NCBI GenBank assembly: GCA_036262835.1
Contig: DATAID010000016.1
Location: 1 to 19,373, forward strand
Length of the DNA: 19,373 nt
DNA from: RBG-16-66-20 sp036262835
Lineage (GTDB): Bacteria; Pseudomonadota; Gammaproteobacteria; Burkholderiales; SG8-39
Direction: 5' to 3'
The first letter of the stretch is position 1; each line of letters opens with the position of its first letter. Below the pieces are notes generated by a model. It made no database searches. It was given only the letters and a program-made list of their open reading frames with translations, and was not told where the DNA came from. Of the stretch, positions 13,092 to 19,373 are shown one piece after another. Made by a program: the position numbers and the translations under genes.

Positions 13092-14051
13092 TTACTCGAT
13101 CTTCGCTCCGGAGGCCTTGATGAGCGCGTCCCACTTCGGCAGATCGGTGCGCACGTTCGCCGTGAACTCTTCGGGCGTATTGCCGACCGGCGTCTGGCCC
13201 TGGGAGACCATCCGGTCGCGCACCTCGGGCAGGTTGATCACGGCCTTCAGCTCGCGCTGCAGGCGATCGATGATCGGGCGCGGCGTGCCGGCGGGCGCGT
13301 AGGCGCCGACCCAGATCGCGAGGTCCACGTTGGGCACGCCCTGCTCGGTGAACGTGGCGAGCTCGGGCATCGAGGGCGAGCGCTGCGCGCCCGTCATGCC
13401 GAGCGCCTTCACCGCGCCGCTCGCGATGCGCGGCTTGGCGCTCGTCGGGCTCGCGAAGGTCGTGTCGAGCGCGCCGTTCTGCACGTCGGTGATCGCGGGC
13501 ACATCGCCCTTGTAGGGCACGTGCTCGAGGTTGAGGCCGAGGTCGCGCTTTAGGATCTGTCCGGCGAGATGGCCCCAGGAAGCGATGCCCCACGAGCCGT
13601 AGGTCACCGGGCGAGTCTGCTGCTTCGCCCAGGCGATGAAGCCCTTCACGTCGTGGTAGGGCGCTTTCGCGGGGCCGACGAAAAGCACCGTGCCGTAGGA
13701 GAGCTGCGTGATCGGCGCGAGGTCCGTGTCGGGATCGTAGGGCAGCTTCGTGAAAAGGATCCGGTTGTTCACCGTCGTCGACATCGTCGTGATCATGAAC
13801 GTGTAGCCGTCGGGCGCGGCGCGCACGAGCTGCTGCGTGCCGCTGATCGTGTTGGCGCCCGCGATCGCCTCGACGATCACGTTCTGGCCGAGGCGCTTGC
13901 CGAGCGGCTCGGCGATGGTGCGCGAGTAGATGTCGATCGCGCCGCCCGGATTGAACGGCGTGATCAGCCGCACCGGCCTGACGGGGTAGTCAGACTGCGC
14001 GAAAGCGCCTGGAATCAAGATGAAAAACGCGAGAAAAAGAATTGGCCGCAT
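13092..14051 (-). CDS. Bug-family (TctC-like) tripartite tricarboxylate transporter substrate-binding protein
   Basis: Bug proteins are periplasmic receptors that present organic acids or related compounds to tripartite tricarboxylate transporters or act as sensors. This one has 319 residues, the usual length. A signal peptide MRPILFLAFFILIPGAFA is cut after residue 18 and followed by the typical YPVRPVRLITPFNPGGAIDIYSR. GANTISGTQQLVRAAPDGYTFM, HVPYKGDVPAITDVQNGALD and VGAYAPAGTPRPIIDRLQ are further landmarks. No TctA or TctB membrane genes are present, which is common for orphan Bug genes. ATG 14051 has no Shine-Dalgarno sequence, and TAACCT ends 7 bases upstream, so a leaderless mRNA is plausible. 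It heads the operon with hslO and the Rieske, GST, VOC and SGNH genes and may bind their substrate. Confidence 0.93.
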   Translation of the reverse strand: MRPILFLAFFILIPGAFAQSDYPVRPVRLITPFNPGGAIDIYSRTIAEPLGKRLGQNVIVEAIAGANTISGTQQLVRAAPDGYTFMITTMSTTVNNRILFTKLPYDPDTDLAPITQLSYGTVLFVGPAKAPYHDVKGFIAWAKQQTRPVTYGSWGIASWGHLAGQILKRDLGLNLEHVPYKGDVPAITDVQNGALDTTFASPTSAKPRIASGAVKALGMTGAQRSPSMPELATFTEQGVPNVDLAIWVGAYAPAGTPRPIIDRLQRELKAVINLPEVRDRMVSQGQTPVGNTPEEFTANVRTDLPKWDALIKASGAKIE

Positions 14052-14088
14052 GGGGGATAGGTTAGCATTCCCCGGGGGAGAGAATCCG
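14052..14088. promoter_or_regulatory. 37-base divergent promoter region, Bug operon / M20 operon
   Basis: Minus-strand TAACCT (complement of 14059-14064) could be the -10 of the Bug operon, with transcription starting next to its ATG. Plus-strand TAGCAT (14063-14068) could be the -10 for the M20 gene, whose GGGAG ribosome-binding site stands at 14076-14080, 8 bases before ATG 14089. The two elements overlap, so the promoters may compete. The -35 positions are weak on both strands. Confidence 0.4.
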
Positions 14089-15369
14089 ATGAAAAAGCTC
14101 GGTGTGGCGGCGCTGCTGGCGCTGCTTTCGCACGACATTTGCGCGCAGGTCGATTCGATCGATGCAACGCTCGAGCAAAAGGTCATCGCGTGGCGGCGCG
14201 ACATCCACGCCAATCCCGAGCTCGGCAACCGGGAATTCCGGACTTCGAAGCTCGTCGCCGATCATCTGCGCAGCCTCGGCATCGAGGTGCGCACCGGCGT
14301 CGCGCACACGGGTGTCGTCGGGCTCCTCAAGGGCGGCAGGCCGGGCCCGGTCGTGGCGCTGCGGGCCGACATGGACGCGCTGCCGGTTACCGAGCGCAAC
14401 GATCTTCCCTTCGCCTCGAAAGTGAAGGCGATGTGGGCCGGCCAGGAGACGGGCGTCATGCACGCCTGCGGGCACGACACGCACGTGGCCATCCTCATGG
14501 GTGTGGCGGAGCTCCTCGCCGGGAGGAAAGCGGACCTGAAGGGCAGCGTGAAATTCATCTTCCCGCCGGCGGAGGAAGGCGCGCCGCCGGGCGAAGAGGG
14601 CGGCGCGCGGCTCATGGTGAAGCAGGGCGCGCTCGAGAACCCGGTGCCGGAAGCGATCTTCGGCCTGCACGTGAGCTCGCCGTTGCCGGCCGGCCGGATC
14701 GCGTACCGCTCGGGGCCGCTCATGGCGAGCTCCGACGGCTTTCGCATCGTCGTCAAGGGCAAGCAGACGCACGGCGCGCGGCCCTGGGGCGGCGTCGACC
14801 CGATCGTCGTCGCCGCGCAGATCGTGCTCGGCCTGCAGACGATCGCGAGCCGCCAGATCGACGTCACGCTCGAGCCCTCGATCATCACCGTCGGCATGAT
14901 CCGCGGCGGCAACCGCTCCAACATCATCCCCGACGAGGTCGAGATGGTCGGCACCGTGCGCACCTTCAACGAGGCGATGCGCAAGGACATCCATGCGCGC
15001 ATCAGGCACACGGCCGAGGCGATCGCGGCGAGCTCGGGCGCGAGCGCCGTCGCGACCGTCAGCTACGGCTACGACGTCACGCACAATAACGAGAAGCTCA
15101 CCGAGCGCGCCGTGGCGACGCTAAAGCGCGTGGCGGGCGCCAATAACGTCATCGTCAGCCCGAAAGTGACGGGCGCCGAGGATTTCTCGGCCTACCAGAA
15201 GGTGATTCCGGGATTCTTCTATTTCGTCGGCGTGACGCCGGGGGACATCCCGCCCGAGAAGCTCGGCGTCAATCACTCGCCGCTTTTCATGGTCGACGAG
15301 TCGCAGCTGAAGCTCGGCGTGCGCTCGCTCGCGAGCCTGGTGCTGGACTACATGGAAGGATCGAAATGA
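14089..15369 (+). CDS. Exported M20-family amidohydrolase (hippurate hydrolase-like)
   Basis: M20 amidohydrolases hydrolyse N-acyl amino acids or similar amides at a two-metal site. RRDIHANPELGNREFRTS opens the domain. Metal ligands are likely Cys127 and His129 (HACGHDTH), Glu162/Glu163 (PPAEEGAPPGEEGG), His194 (GLHVSS) and His396 (NHSPLF). The lid domain has KGKQTHGARPWGGVDPI and GGNRSNIIPDEVEMVGTVR. Residues 1-19, MKKLGVAALLALLSHDICA, look like a Sec signal, so the enzyme is probably periplasmic, whereas most relatives are cytoplasmic. ATG 14089 is preceded by GGGAG at 8 bases. It is divergent from a Bug receptor operon and overlaps the next gene by ATGA. A role in releasing an acid or amino acid outside the inner membrane is inference. 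Confidence 0.93.
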   Translation: MKKLGVAALLALLSHDICAQVDSIDATLEQKVIAWRRDIHANPELGNREFRTSKLVADHLRSLGIEVRTGVAHTGVVGLLKGGRPGPVVALRADMDALPVTERNDLPFASKVKAMWAGQETGVMHACGHDTHVAILMGVAELLAGRKADLKGSVKFIFPPAEEGAPPGEEGGARLMVKQGALENPVPEAIFGLHVSSPLPAGRIAYRSGPLMASSDGFRIVVKGKQTHGARPWGGVDPIVVAAQIVLGLQTIASRQIDVTLEPSIITVGMIRGGNRSNIIPDEVEMVGTVRTFNEAMRKDIHARIRHTAEAIAASSGASAVATVSYGYDVTHNNEKLTERAVATLKRVAGANNVIVSPKVTGAEDFSAYQKVIPGFFYFVGVTPGDIPPEKLGVNHSPLFMVDESQLKLGVRSLASLVLDYMEGSK

Positions 15370-15983
15370 AAAAACTGCTGCTCGCTTTCCTGCTCGTGCC
15401 TCTTGCCGCGCTGGCCGCGCCGATGACGAACGAGGACGTCATCAAGATGGTGAAGGGCGGGCTGGGCGAGGCAACCGTCCTTCAGGCGATCGACGCTGCT
15501 GAGCCGGGCTTCGACACCAGCCCGGATGGCCTGGTGAAGCTCAAGCAGGGCGGCGTGAGCGACAAGGTGATCCAGCACCTGATGAACCGCAAGGCGGCAG
15601 CGCCCGCACCCGGACCCGCGCCGGCGACGGCGGGCGCGGCGGCCCCGGCCTGCAAGGAATGCGGCACCATCGCGGCGATCCGCGAGATCGACAAGCCCGG
15701 CAAGGCGAGCGGTTTCGGCGCGGTGGCGGGTGGCGTGCTCGGTGCGGTGGTCGGCAACAGCCTCGGCGGCCGCAATCACCGCACCGCGGGCACGGTGGTG
15801 GGCGCCGCGGGCGGCGCGGTCGCCGGCCACATGATCGAGAAGAAAGCGCGCGAGGGAAAAACCTTCGAGATCGGCGTTCACTTCGACGACGGCAGCGCAC
15901 GCTCCTTTCACCAGGACGCCCATCCCTCGTGGAAGCCGGGCGACCGCGTGCGCCTCGTCAACGGCGCGCTCGCGCCGCTCTAG
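15366..15983 (+). CDS. Exported glycine-zipper (2TM-like) protein
   Basis: A 205-residue envelope protein of unknown role. A signal peptide, MKKLLLAFLLVPLAALAA, has no lipobox cysteine. Residues about 19-76 form a small helical domain (TNEDVIKMVKGGLGEATVLQAI ... VSDKVIQHLMNR), then a Pro/Ala linker, a CKEC pair (Cys96, Cys99), and the glycine zipper at 116-155 (GFGAVAGGVLGAVVGNSLGG and GTVVGAAGGAVAGHM), the type seen in 17-kDa surface antigens and SlyB-like proteins. A beta-rich tail ends with PGDRVRLVNGALAPL. ATG 15366 overlaps the M20 stop (ATGA), with AAGGA 5 bases upstream. It probably inserts in or spans the outer membrane or periplasm; a functional link with the M20 enzyme is not evident. 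Confidence 0.82.
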   Translation: MKKLLLAFLLVPLAALAAPMTNEDVIKMVKGGLGEATVLQAIDAAEPGFDTSPDGLVKLKQGGVSDKVIQHLMNRKAAAPAPGPAPATAGAAAPACKECGTIAAIREIDKPGKASGFGAVAGGVLGAVVGNSLGGRNHRTAGTVVGAAGGAVAGHMIEKKAREGKTFEIGVHFDDGSARSFHQDAHPSWKPGDRVRLVNGALAPL

Positions 15984-15993
15984 CTCGCGGATC

Positions 15994-16881
15994 TCAACCG
16001 GGGCAGGCCTTCAGGTCGTACACGCCGATCGAGAAAAGCTCGTTGCCGCTCGGGGCCTGCTCGGAGCCCCAGTTGAAGAGGAAATACTTCTTGCGCGCAT
16101 CGGCCGGGCCGGCAACCAGGTGCGGCGCATATTCGGGAAAGCCGCCGAGCGCGCGCCGCGCCGCGGTCTCGATCGAGTCGAGGTCGCTGACGCCGGTGTG
16201 GGCGTAGGACTGCGCGAGGGCGCTGCCCATGGGCAGCTTGACTTCGCGGGCGTCAGGCAGAAAGCCGCGACCGAACACGAGGAGCTGCCGGGGCAGGTAA
16301 GGAGGGAATTTCGCCTCCAGGGTGCGAAGCGCGTCCTGCGCCGTGCAGGGATACGCCGCGCGGTAGACGCGTGCTTTTACCGGTCGAGCCGCCTTTGCGG
16401 GGGCAGGGGGCGCATGAAGGCGGCTGGCAGGCAACAGTTTTTCGCACGTGCTGCCGTCGCCGTCCTTGCGCGTGAGCGCAAAAGCGCCGATGTCGCCGAA
16501 TTCGAGGCTGAGGCTGCTGCCCGCGCCGCGCACGTCGAACTTGAACGCGAATTCGCCGACCTCGCCCGGCGAGAGCGCGCTCACGCCGCCCGCAACGAGC
16601 CACTTTACGTTCTCGCGCGGCCCGCTCTTCCAGACGAGGCTCTGCGGCAGGAAGCGCCTCCCGGCTCCGTCGACCAGGCGCGTGAGCGGCGCCTCGACCA
16701 GGCCCTTCGGGCCGAGGTAGCGGAGGCGAAGGTCGACGAGGAGGAAGGCATTGTTGCCCTCGCAGCGCAGCTCGACCGGCGTGACCTGCCAGTTGCGGCC
16801 GGACGCCGTGGCGGCCGCGCCGCTTGCGCACGGGAAAAGAGCCAGAAAAGTGAACGCAAGCGCCGTCGCGGCGCGCCTCAC
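15994..16881 (-). CDS. Exported protein of unknown function
   Basis: I do not recognise this 295-residue protein. It begins with a signal peptide, RRAATALAFTFLALFPCASG, so it is exported. Residues about 30-145 look like a beta-sandwich with WQVTPVELRCEGNNAFLLVDLRLRYLGPKG and SPGEVGEFAFKFDVRG. An Ala/Pro linker near 160-175 separates a second domain with the cysteine of YPCTAQDALRTLEAKFP, LVFGRGFLPDAREVKLPMGS and a final YFLFNWGSEQAP ... YDLKACPG. The paired cysteines in each half suggest disulfides. GTG 16881 overlaps the upstream cupin stop as GTGA, so it belongs to the operon behind livF. It ends 10 bases from the convergent glycine-zipper gene. Confidence 0.75.
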   Translation of the reverse strand: MRRAATALAFTFLALFPCASGAAATASGRNWQVTPVELRCEGNNAFLLVDLRLRYLGPKGLVEAPLTRLVDGAGRRFLPQSLVWKSGPRENVKWLVAGGVSALSPGEVGEFAFKFDVRGAGSSLSLEFGDIGAFALTRKDGDGSTCEKLLPASRLHAPPAPAKAARPVKARVYRAAYPCTAQDALRTLEAKFPPYLPRQLLVFGRGFLPDAREVKLPMGSALAQSYAHTGVSDLDSIETAARRALGGFPEYAPHLVAGPADARKKYFLFNWGSEQAPSGNELFSIGVYDLKACPG

Positions 16882-17159
16882 TTGATCTCGACCTCGACGA
16901 AGGCGAATTCCCCGGGACCGGGGTTGACGATGTTGTGCTCGACGCCCACCGGCCGCGCGTACGCCTGTCCGAAGCGGAGCGGCGTCTCCACGTTGCCGGT
17001 CTTCGTCTCGGCGACGAGCTTGCCGTCGGTGAGGCAGACGACGACATAGTCGTGCGCGTGCCGGTGCCAGCCGGTCTCGGCGCCCGGCGCGAAGCGCCAT
17101 TCCGTGACGATGACGCGGTCGTTCTGCTCCAGCAGCCTGCTCGTGGCTTTGGGACGCAT
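16878..17159 (-). CDS. Small single-domain cupin protein
   Basis: A 93-residue cytoplasmic cupin. Motif 1 is APGAETGWHRHAHDYVVV, with His32, His34 and His36 as candidate ligands and Asp37 in place of the more usual glutamate region; motif 2 contains GVEHNIVNPG. The size and the TGWHRHAHDY pattern match small cupins found beside catabolic and transport genes. ATG 17159 lies 3 bases after the upstream binding-protein-like gene, and the stop overlaps the following secreted-protein gene (GTGA), so all three are probably translated together. Function is unknown; it may bind a small acid or act as an isomerase or sensor. Confidence 0.82.
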   Translation of the reverse strand: MRPKATSRLLEQNDRVIVTEWRFAPGAETGWHRHAHDYVVVCLTDGKLVAETKTGNVETPLRFGQAYARPVGVEHNIVNPGPGEFAFVEVEIK

Positions 17160-17162
17160 GGT

Positions 17163-17837
17163 TCAGGCCGGCTCGATGCCGCCTTCGATCATGCCGGCGC
17201 GAATGGAATCCGAATGCAGCATCGCCATAAGTCTAGAGGCGGCCTGCGGATTTGTCGCCTTGGCAGGAATTCCGGCCGCGAACCGCGTGATGCGCTGGAT
17301 TGGCTCAGGCAGGGGGCCGACGATGTCGATACCCGGCACCGGTGCGAGCTCGCAGAGCTGCTGGATGCCGATCTCGGCCTCGCCCGCGGCGACGACGCGG
17401 CCGACCGGCCCTTTCTCCACGACGACGCGCTTCCTGAGCTGCAGCGGCACGCGCTCGATCAGCTCGGCGAAATAAAGCCCGCTCGCGCCGACCTTGGAGT
17501 GCGCGACCGAGCTCGCGCTCGCGATCGCGCGCTTGAAGGCGTCGAGCGTGCCGATCTCGGGGCGGGGCGCCCCTTTGCGCACGGCGAGGCCAACGCCGGA
17601 GCTGCCCAGAATCCGGGTCTGCTTTATCTCGTCCTTCTTCCTGAGTTGCTGAATTGCTTCGTCGGTCAGAATAAGAAGATCCGGCCAGCCCCCGGATTCC
17701 ATTTGCTTCAGGATGGCTTGCGTGGCATCGAAGCGTGCCTCGAGCTTCGTGCCAAGCGAGTGCTCGAGCTCCGGCTTGAAGCGATCGAGCACGCCTTTCA
17801 GAGCGAGCGTGCTGAGGACCGCGATGGCGCCGCTCAC
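17163..17837 (-). CDS. ModA-like solute-binding-fold protein without signal peptide
   Basis: A 224-residue protein of the type-II periplasmic-binding fold (ModA-like). It starts directly with the first strand, SGAIAVLSTLALKGVLDRF, then ATQAILKQMESGGWPDLLILTDEAI, GLAVRKGAPRPEIGTLDAFKRAI, SKVGASGLYFAELIERV and GEAEIGIQQLCELAPVPGIDIVGPLP. There is no signal peptide or lipobox. The frame upstream is Arg/Pro-rich and within livF, so no hidden leader exists. The GTG at 17837 overlaps the livF stop as GTGA. Without export it cannot serve as an ordinary periplasmic receptor; a cytoplasmic ligand-binding or sensing role is possible. Similar leaderless proteins occur in other proteobacteria, as I recall, and are unstudied. 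Confidence 0.82.
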   Translation of the reverse strand: MSGAIAVLSTLALKGVLDRFKPELEHSLGTKLEARFDATQAILKQMESGGWPDLLILTDEAIQQLRKKDEIKQTRILGSSGVGLAVRKGAPRPEIGTLDAFKRAIASASSVAHSKVGASGLYFAELIERVPLQLRKRVVVEKGPVGRVVAAGEAEIGIQQLCELAPVPGIDIVGPLPEPIQRITRFAAGIPAKATNPQAASRLMAMLHSDSIRAGMIEGGIEPA

Positions 17838-18553
17838 AGCCCGAGATAGGCCTGGCGGACCCGGTCGTCGTGCAGCAGCGCCTGGCCCGCGCCGCTCATG
17901 ACGATGCGGCCGTTCTCGAGCACGTAGGCGCGCTGCGAGATCTTGAGCGACACCGCGACGTTCTGCTCGACAAGGAGCACGGTGATGCCGCGCTCGTTGA
18001 GGCTGCGCACCGTGTGCAGCACCTCCTGTACCACGCGCGGCGCGAGGCCGAGCGAGGGCTCGTCGAACATGATGAGTTCGGGCTGGCCCATGAGGCAGCG
18101 GCCGATCGCGAGCATCTGCTGCTCGCCGCCCGAGAGCTGGTGGCCGAGGTGGCGGCGACGCTCGGCAAGCGCGGGGAACATCGCGAAGACGCGCGCCGGC
18201 GTCCACGCTTCGCCGCCGTCGACGCCGCGGCGGTGGAACGCGGTCAGGTGTTCTTCGACGCTGAGGTTCGGGAAGACCTGGCGTCCTTCGGGAACGATCG
18301 CGAGGCCGGCGCGAGCGACGCGGTTCGCCGCCAGGCCTGCGATCGCGCGGCCGGCGAACGCGATCGTCCCGGCGCTCGGCCGCAGCAGGCCCATCACCGT
18401 GCGCACGAGCGTCGTCTTGCCCATGCCGTTCCTGCCGAGGACGCCGACGATCTCGCCGCGCGCGACCGCGAGGTCGACGCCGAACAGCACCTCGCTGGCG
18501 CCGTAGCCGGCGTGGACGCCGGCGACGTCGAGGAGCGGCGCGCGCGCGCTCAT
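17834..18553 (-). CDS. livF: Branched-chain amino-acid ABC transporter ATP-binding protein LivF
   Basis: LivF is one of two ATPases that drive Liv-type (HAAT) import. The 239 residues contain Walker A GRNGMGKTT (40-48), a Q-loop region with the LivF-specific IVPEGRQVFPNLSVEEHL, the signature LSGGEQQMLAIGRCL, Walker B LIMFDEPSLGLAP and the switch histidine position occupied in the VLLVEQNV stretch as in other LivF proteins. ATG 18553 overlaps the livG stop (ATGA), and its own stop overlaps the next gene (GTGA). With livG and livM upstream it serves a transporter whose substrate may be a branched-chain amino acid, an amide or an aromatic acid; the receptor gene lies outside the window. Confidence 0.95.
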   Translation of the reverse strand: MSARAPLLDVAGVHAGYGASEVLFGVDLAVARGEIVGVLGRNGMGKTTLVRTVMGLLRPSAGTIAFAGRAIAGLAANRVARAGLAIVPEGRQVFPNLSVEEHLTAFHRRGVDGGEAWTPARVFAMFPALAERRRHLGHQLSGGEQQMLAIGRCLMGQPELIMFDEPSLGLAPRVVQEVLHTVRSLNERGITVLLVEQNVAVSLKISQRAYVLENGRIVMSGAGQALLHDDRVRQAYLGL

Positions 18554-19299
18554 GCCGCTTCGTCGCCGAGATACGCCGCCCGCACGGCGGCATCGCTGCG
18601 CACGGCGGCGGGCGTTCCGGTCGCGATGACGCGACCGGAGACGAGCACCGAGACGCGGTCGGCGAGGCGGAACACCGCGTCGACGTCGTGCTCGATGAGG
18701 AGCACCGTCGTCGATGCGCGCAGGCTCGCGACGAGCCGCTCGATGCGCGCCGACTCCTCGGCGCCCATGCCGGCCATCGGCTCGTCGAGCAGCATCAGCT
18801 TCGGCCGGCTCGCGAGCGTCATCGCGACCTCGAGCGCGCGCCGCTCGCCATGCGAGAGGCGGTCGATCGGCGCGCCCGCCTTGGCGCCGAGGTCGACGTC
18901 GTCGAGCGCCTGCCGCGCGCGCGCATGGACGCCGCCGTTGCGGCGGAGCGACCGCCAGCCGTTGATCGCAGGCGGCGACACCGCGAGCACTGCGAGGGCG
19001 ACGTTGTCGAGGACGCTCGCGCTCCGGAACAGCCGCGTGATCTGGAACGAGCGGGCGAGACCGCGGCGCGCGCGCACGTGCGCGGGCAGCCGGGTGACGT
19101 CGTGGCCGTCGAATTCGATCCGGCCGCGGTCGCTCGCGAGCTGGCCGCCGAGCTGGGCGACGAGCGTCGTCTTGCCGGCGCCGTTCGGTCCGATCAGCGC
19201 GTGGATCTCGCCGCTCGCGATGTCGAGATCGACGCGGTCGGTCGCGACGACGCCGCCGAAGCGCTTCTCGAGTCCGCGCACCGAAAGGAGCGTCGTCAT
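18550..19299 (-). CDS. livG: Branched-chain amino-acid ABC transporter ATP-binding protein LivG
   Basis: LivG is the second ATPase of the Liv-type importer. The 249 residues show RGLEKRFGGVVATDRVDLDI, Walker A GPNGAGKTT (37-45), the LivG-type GLARSFQITRLFRSASVLDN, a signature LSHGERRALEVAMTLA, in which SHGE takes the place of SGGQ (SHGE/SYGE is normal in LivG), Walker B LMLLDEPMAGMG and the switch LLIEHDVDAVF. I chose ATG 19299, just before the family start and overlapping the livM stop (ATGA); a longer frame upstream only covers the livM tail. The central helical segment is slightly shorter than in E. coli LivG. Inner-membrane-associated, cytoplasmic. Confidence 0.95.
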   Translation of the reverse strand: MTTLLSVRGLEKRFGGVVATDRVDLDIASGEIHALIGPNGAGKTTLVAQLGGQLASDRGRIEFDGHDVTRLPAHVRARRGLARSFQITRLFRSASVLDNVALAVLAVSPPAINGWRSLRRNGGVHARARQALDDVDLGAKAGAPIDRLSHGERRALEVAMTLASRPKLMLLDEPMAGMGAEESARIERLVASLRASTTVLLIEHDVDAVFRLADRVSVLVSGRVIATGTPAAVRSDAAVRAAYLGDEAA

Positions 19300-19373
19300 C
19301 GGCGGCGCTCGCGCGCGGGCGCGGTCCACAGTCCGACGAGCCCCTGACGCGCGAAGAGGACGACGGTGAGCAG
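19296..19373 (-). CDS. livM: LivM-like ABC transporter permease, C-terminal end only
   Basis: The last 25 residues of an inner-membrane permease are visible before the window ends. They read LLTVVLFARQGLVGLW followed by a short Arg-rich cytoplasmic tail. The phrase (V/L)LF-RGLVGLW is the usual end of LivM, and the position directly before livG, with an ATGA overlap, supports the call. The rest lies beyond the window. Confidence 0.75.
   Translation of the reverse strand: MLTVVLFARQGLVGLWTAPARERRR

Noticed and set aside
12262..13593. 443-residue fusion of Hsp33 with upstream sequence
   Set aside because: The N-terminal 171 residues are an out-of-frame reading of the Bug gene; GTG 13080 with AGGAA explains the real start.
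17163..18593. 476-residue fusion protein ending in the binding-protein fold
   Set aside because: The first half is an out-of-frame reading of livF; the GTG at 17837 in a GTGA overlap gives a natural start.
17870..19369. 499-residue plus-strand frame across livF and livG
   Set aside because: Antisense shadow; both ABC proteins show full Walker and signature motifs on the minus strand.
1..19373. tRNA, rRNA, CRISPR arrays, riboswitches, insertion sequences, phage or plasmid genes
   Set aside because: Looked for on both strands; no such signature was recognised, and nearly every base is taken up by the genes listed.

Overview
The window is high-GC, gene-dense bacterial chromosome. It most likely comes from a betaproteobacterium (Burkholderiales-like). 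The pointers are a Bug-type (TctC-like) solute receptor, Liv-type branched-chain amino-acid ABC transporter genes, catabolic Rieske, VOC and GST genes, and GC-ending codons almost everywhere. This placement is inferred from gene content, not from a marker gene. There are no RNA genes, insertion sequences, CRISPR arrays or integrase genes. No gap exceeds about 145 bases, and most neighbouring genes overlap by 1-14 bases or are a few bases apart.

Region 1 (1-6912) looks like a nitrile or amide unit. On the minus strand a VOC protein is translationally coupled to an amidase-signature hydrolase. Divergent from it, separated by 18 bases, runs a seven-gene plus-strand operon. It starts with a metallo-hydratase made of three small subunits: the N-half of a nitrile hydratase beta chain, the C-half of that beta chain, and an alpha chain carrying the cobalt-type CTLCSC claw. 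This is the architecture of thiocyanate hydrolase and of three-subunit nitrile hydratases. The 5-oxoprolinase genes pxpB, pxpC and pxpA follow, then an Old Yellow Enzyme reductase that starts at TTG. A nitrile-to-amide-to-acid route, with lactam opening by PxpABC, is the simplest reading. The true substrate (nitrile or thiocyanate) cannot be settled from sequence.

Region 2 (6915-9172) holds a secreted cupin protein and, divergent from it, a cytoplasmic winged-helix/TolB-like/TPR regulator. The shared intergenic region contains a promoter-like element and a 9-bp direct repeat.

Region 3 (9177-14051, minus strand) is one tight operon: Bug receptor, Hsp33 (hslO), Rieske oxygenase, GST, VOC protein, SGNH hydrolase. 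The Hsp33 has lost two of its four zinc cysteines. Region 4 (14089-15983, plus strand) is divergent from it: an exported M20 amidohydrolase coupled to an exported glycine-zipper protein.

Region 5 (15994-19373, minus strand) is the downstream end of a Liv-type ABC transporter operon: the livM end, livG and livF. They are followed, with 4-base overlaps or a 3-base gap, by a solute-binding-fold protein without a signal peptide, a small cupin and an exported protein of unknown function.

The best candidates for something not well described are the split hydratase-oxoprolinase operon, the lack of a standard start codon for the pxpB N-terminus, the degenerate Hsp33 redox switch inside a catabolic operon, and the leaderless binding-protein-like gene behind livF.
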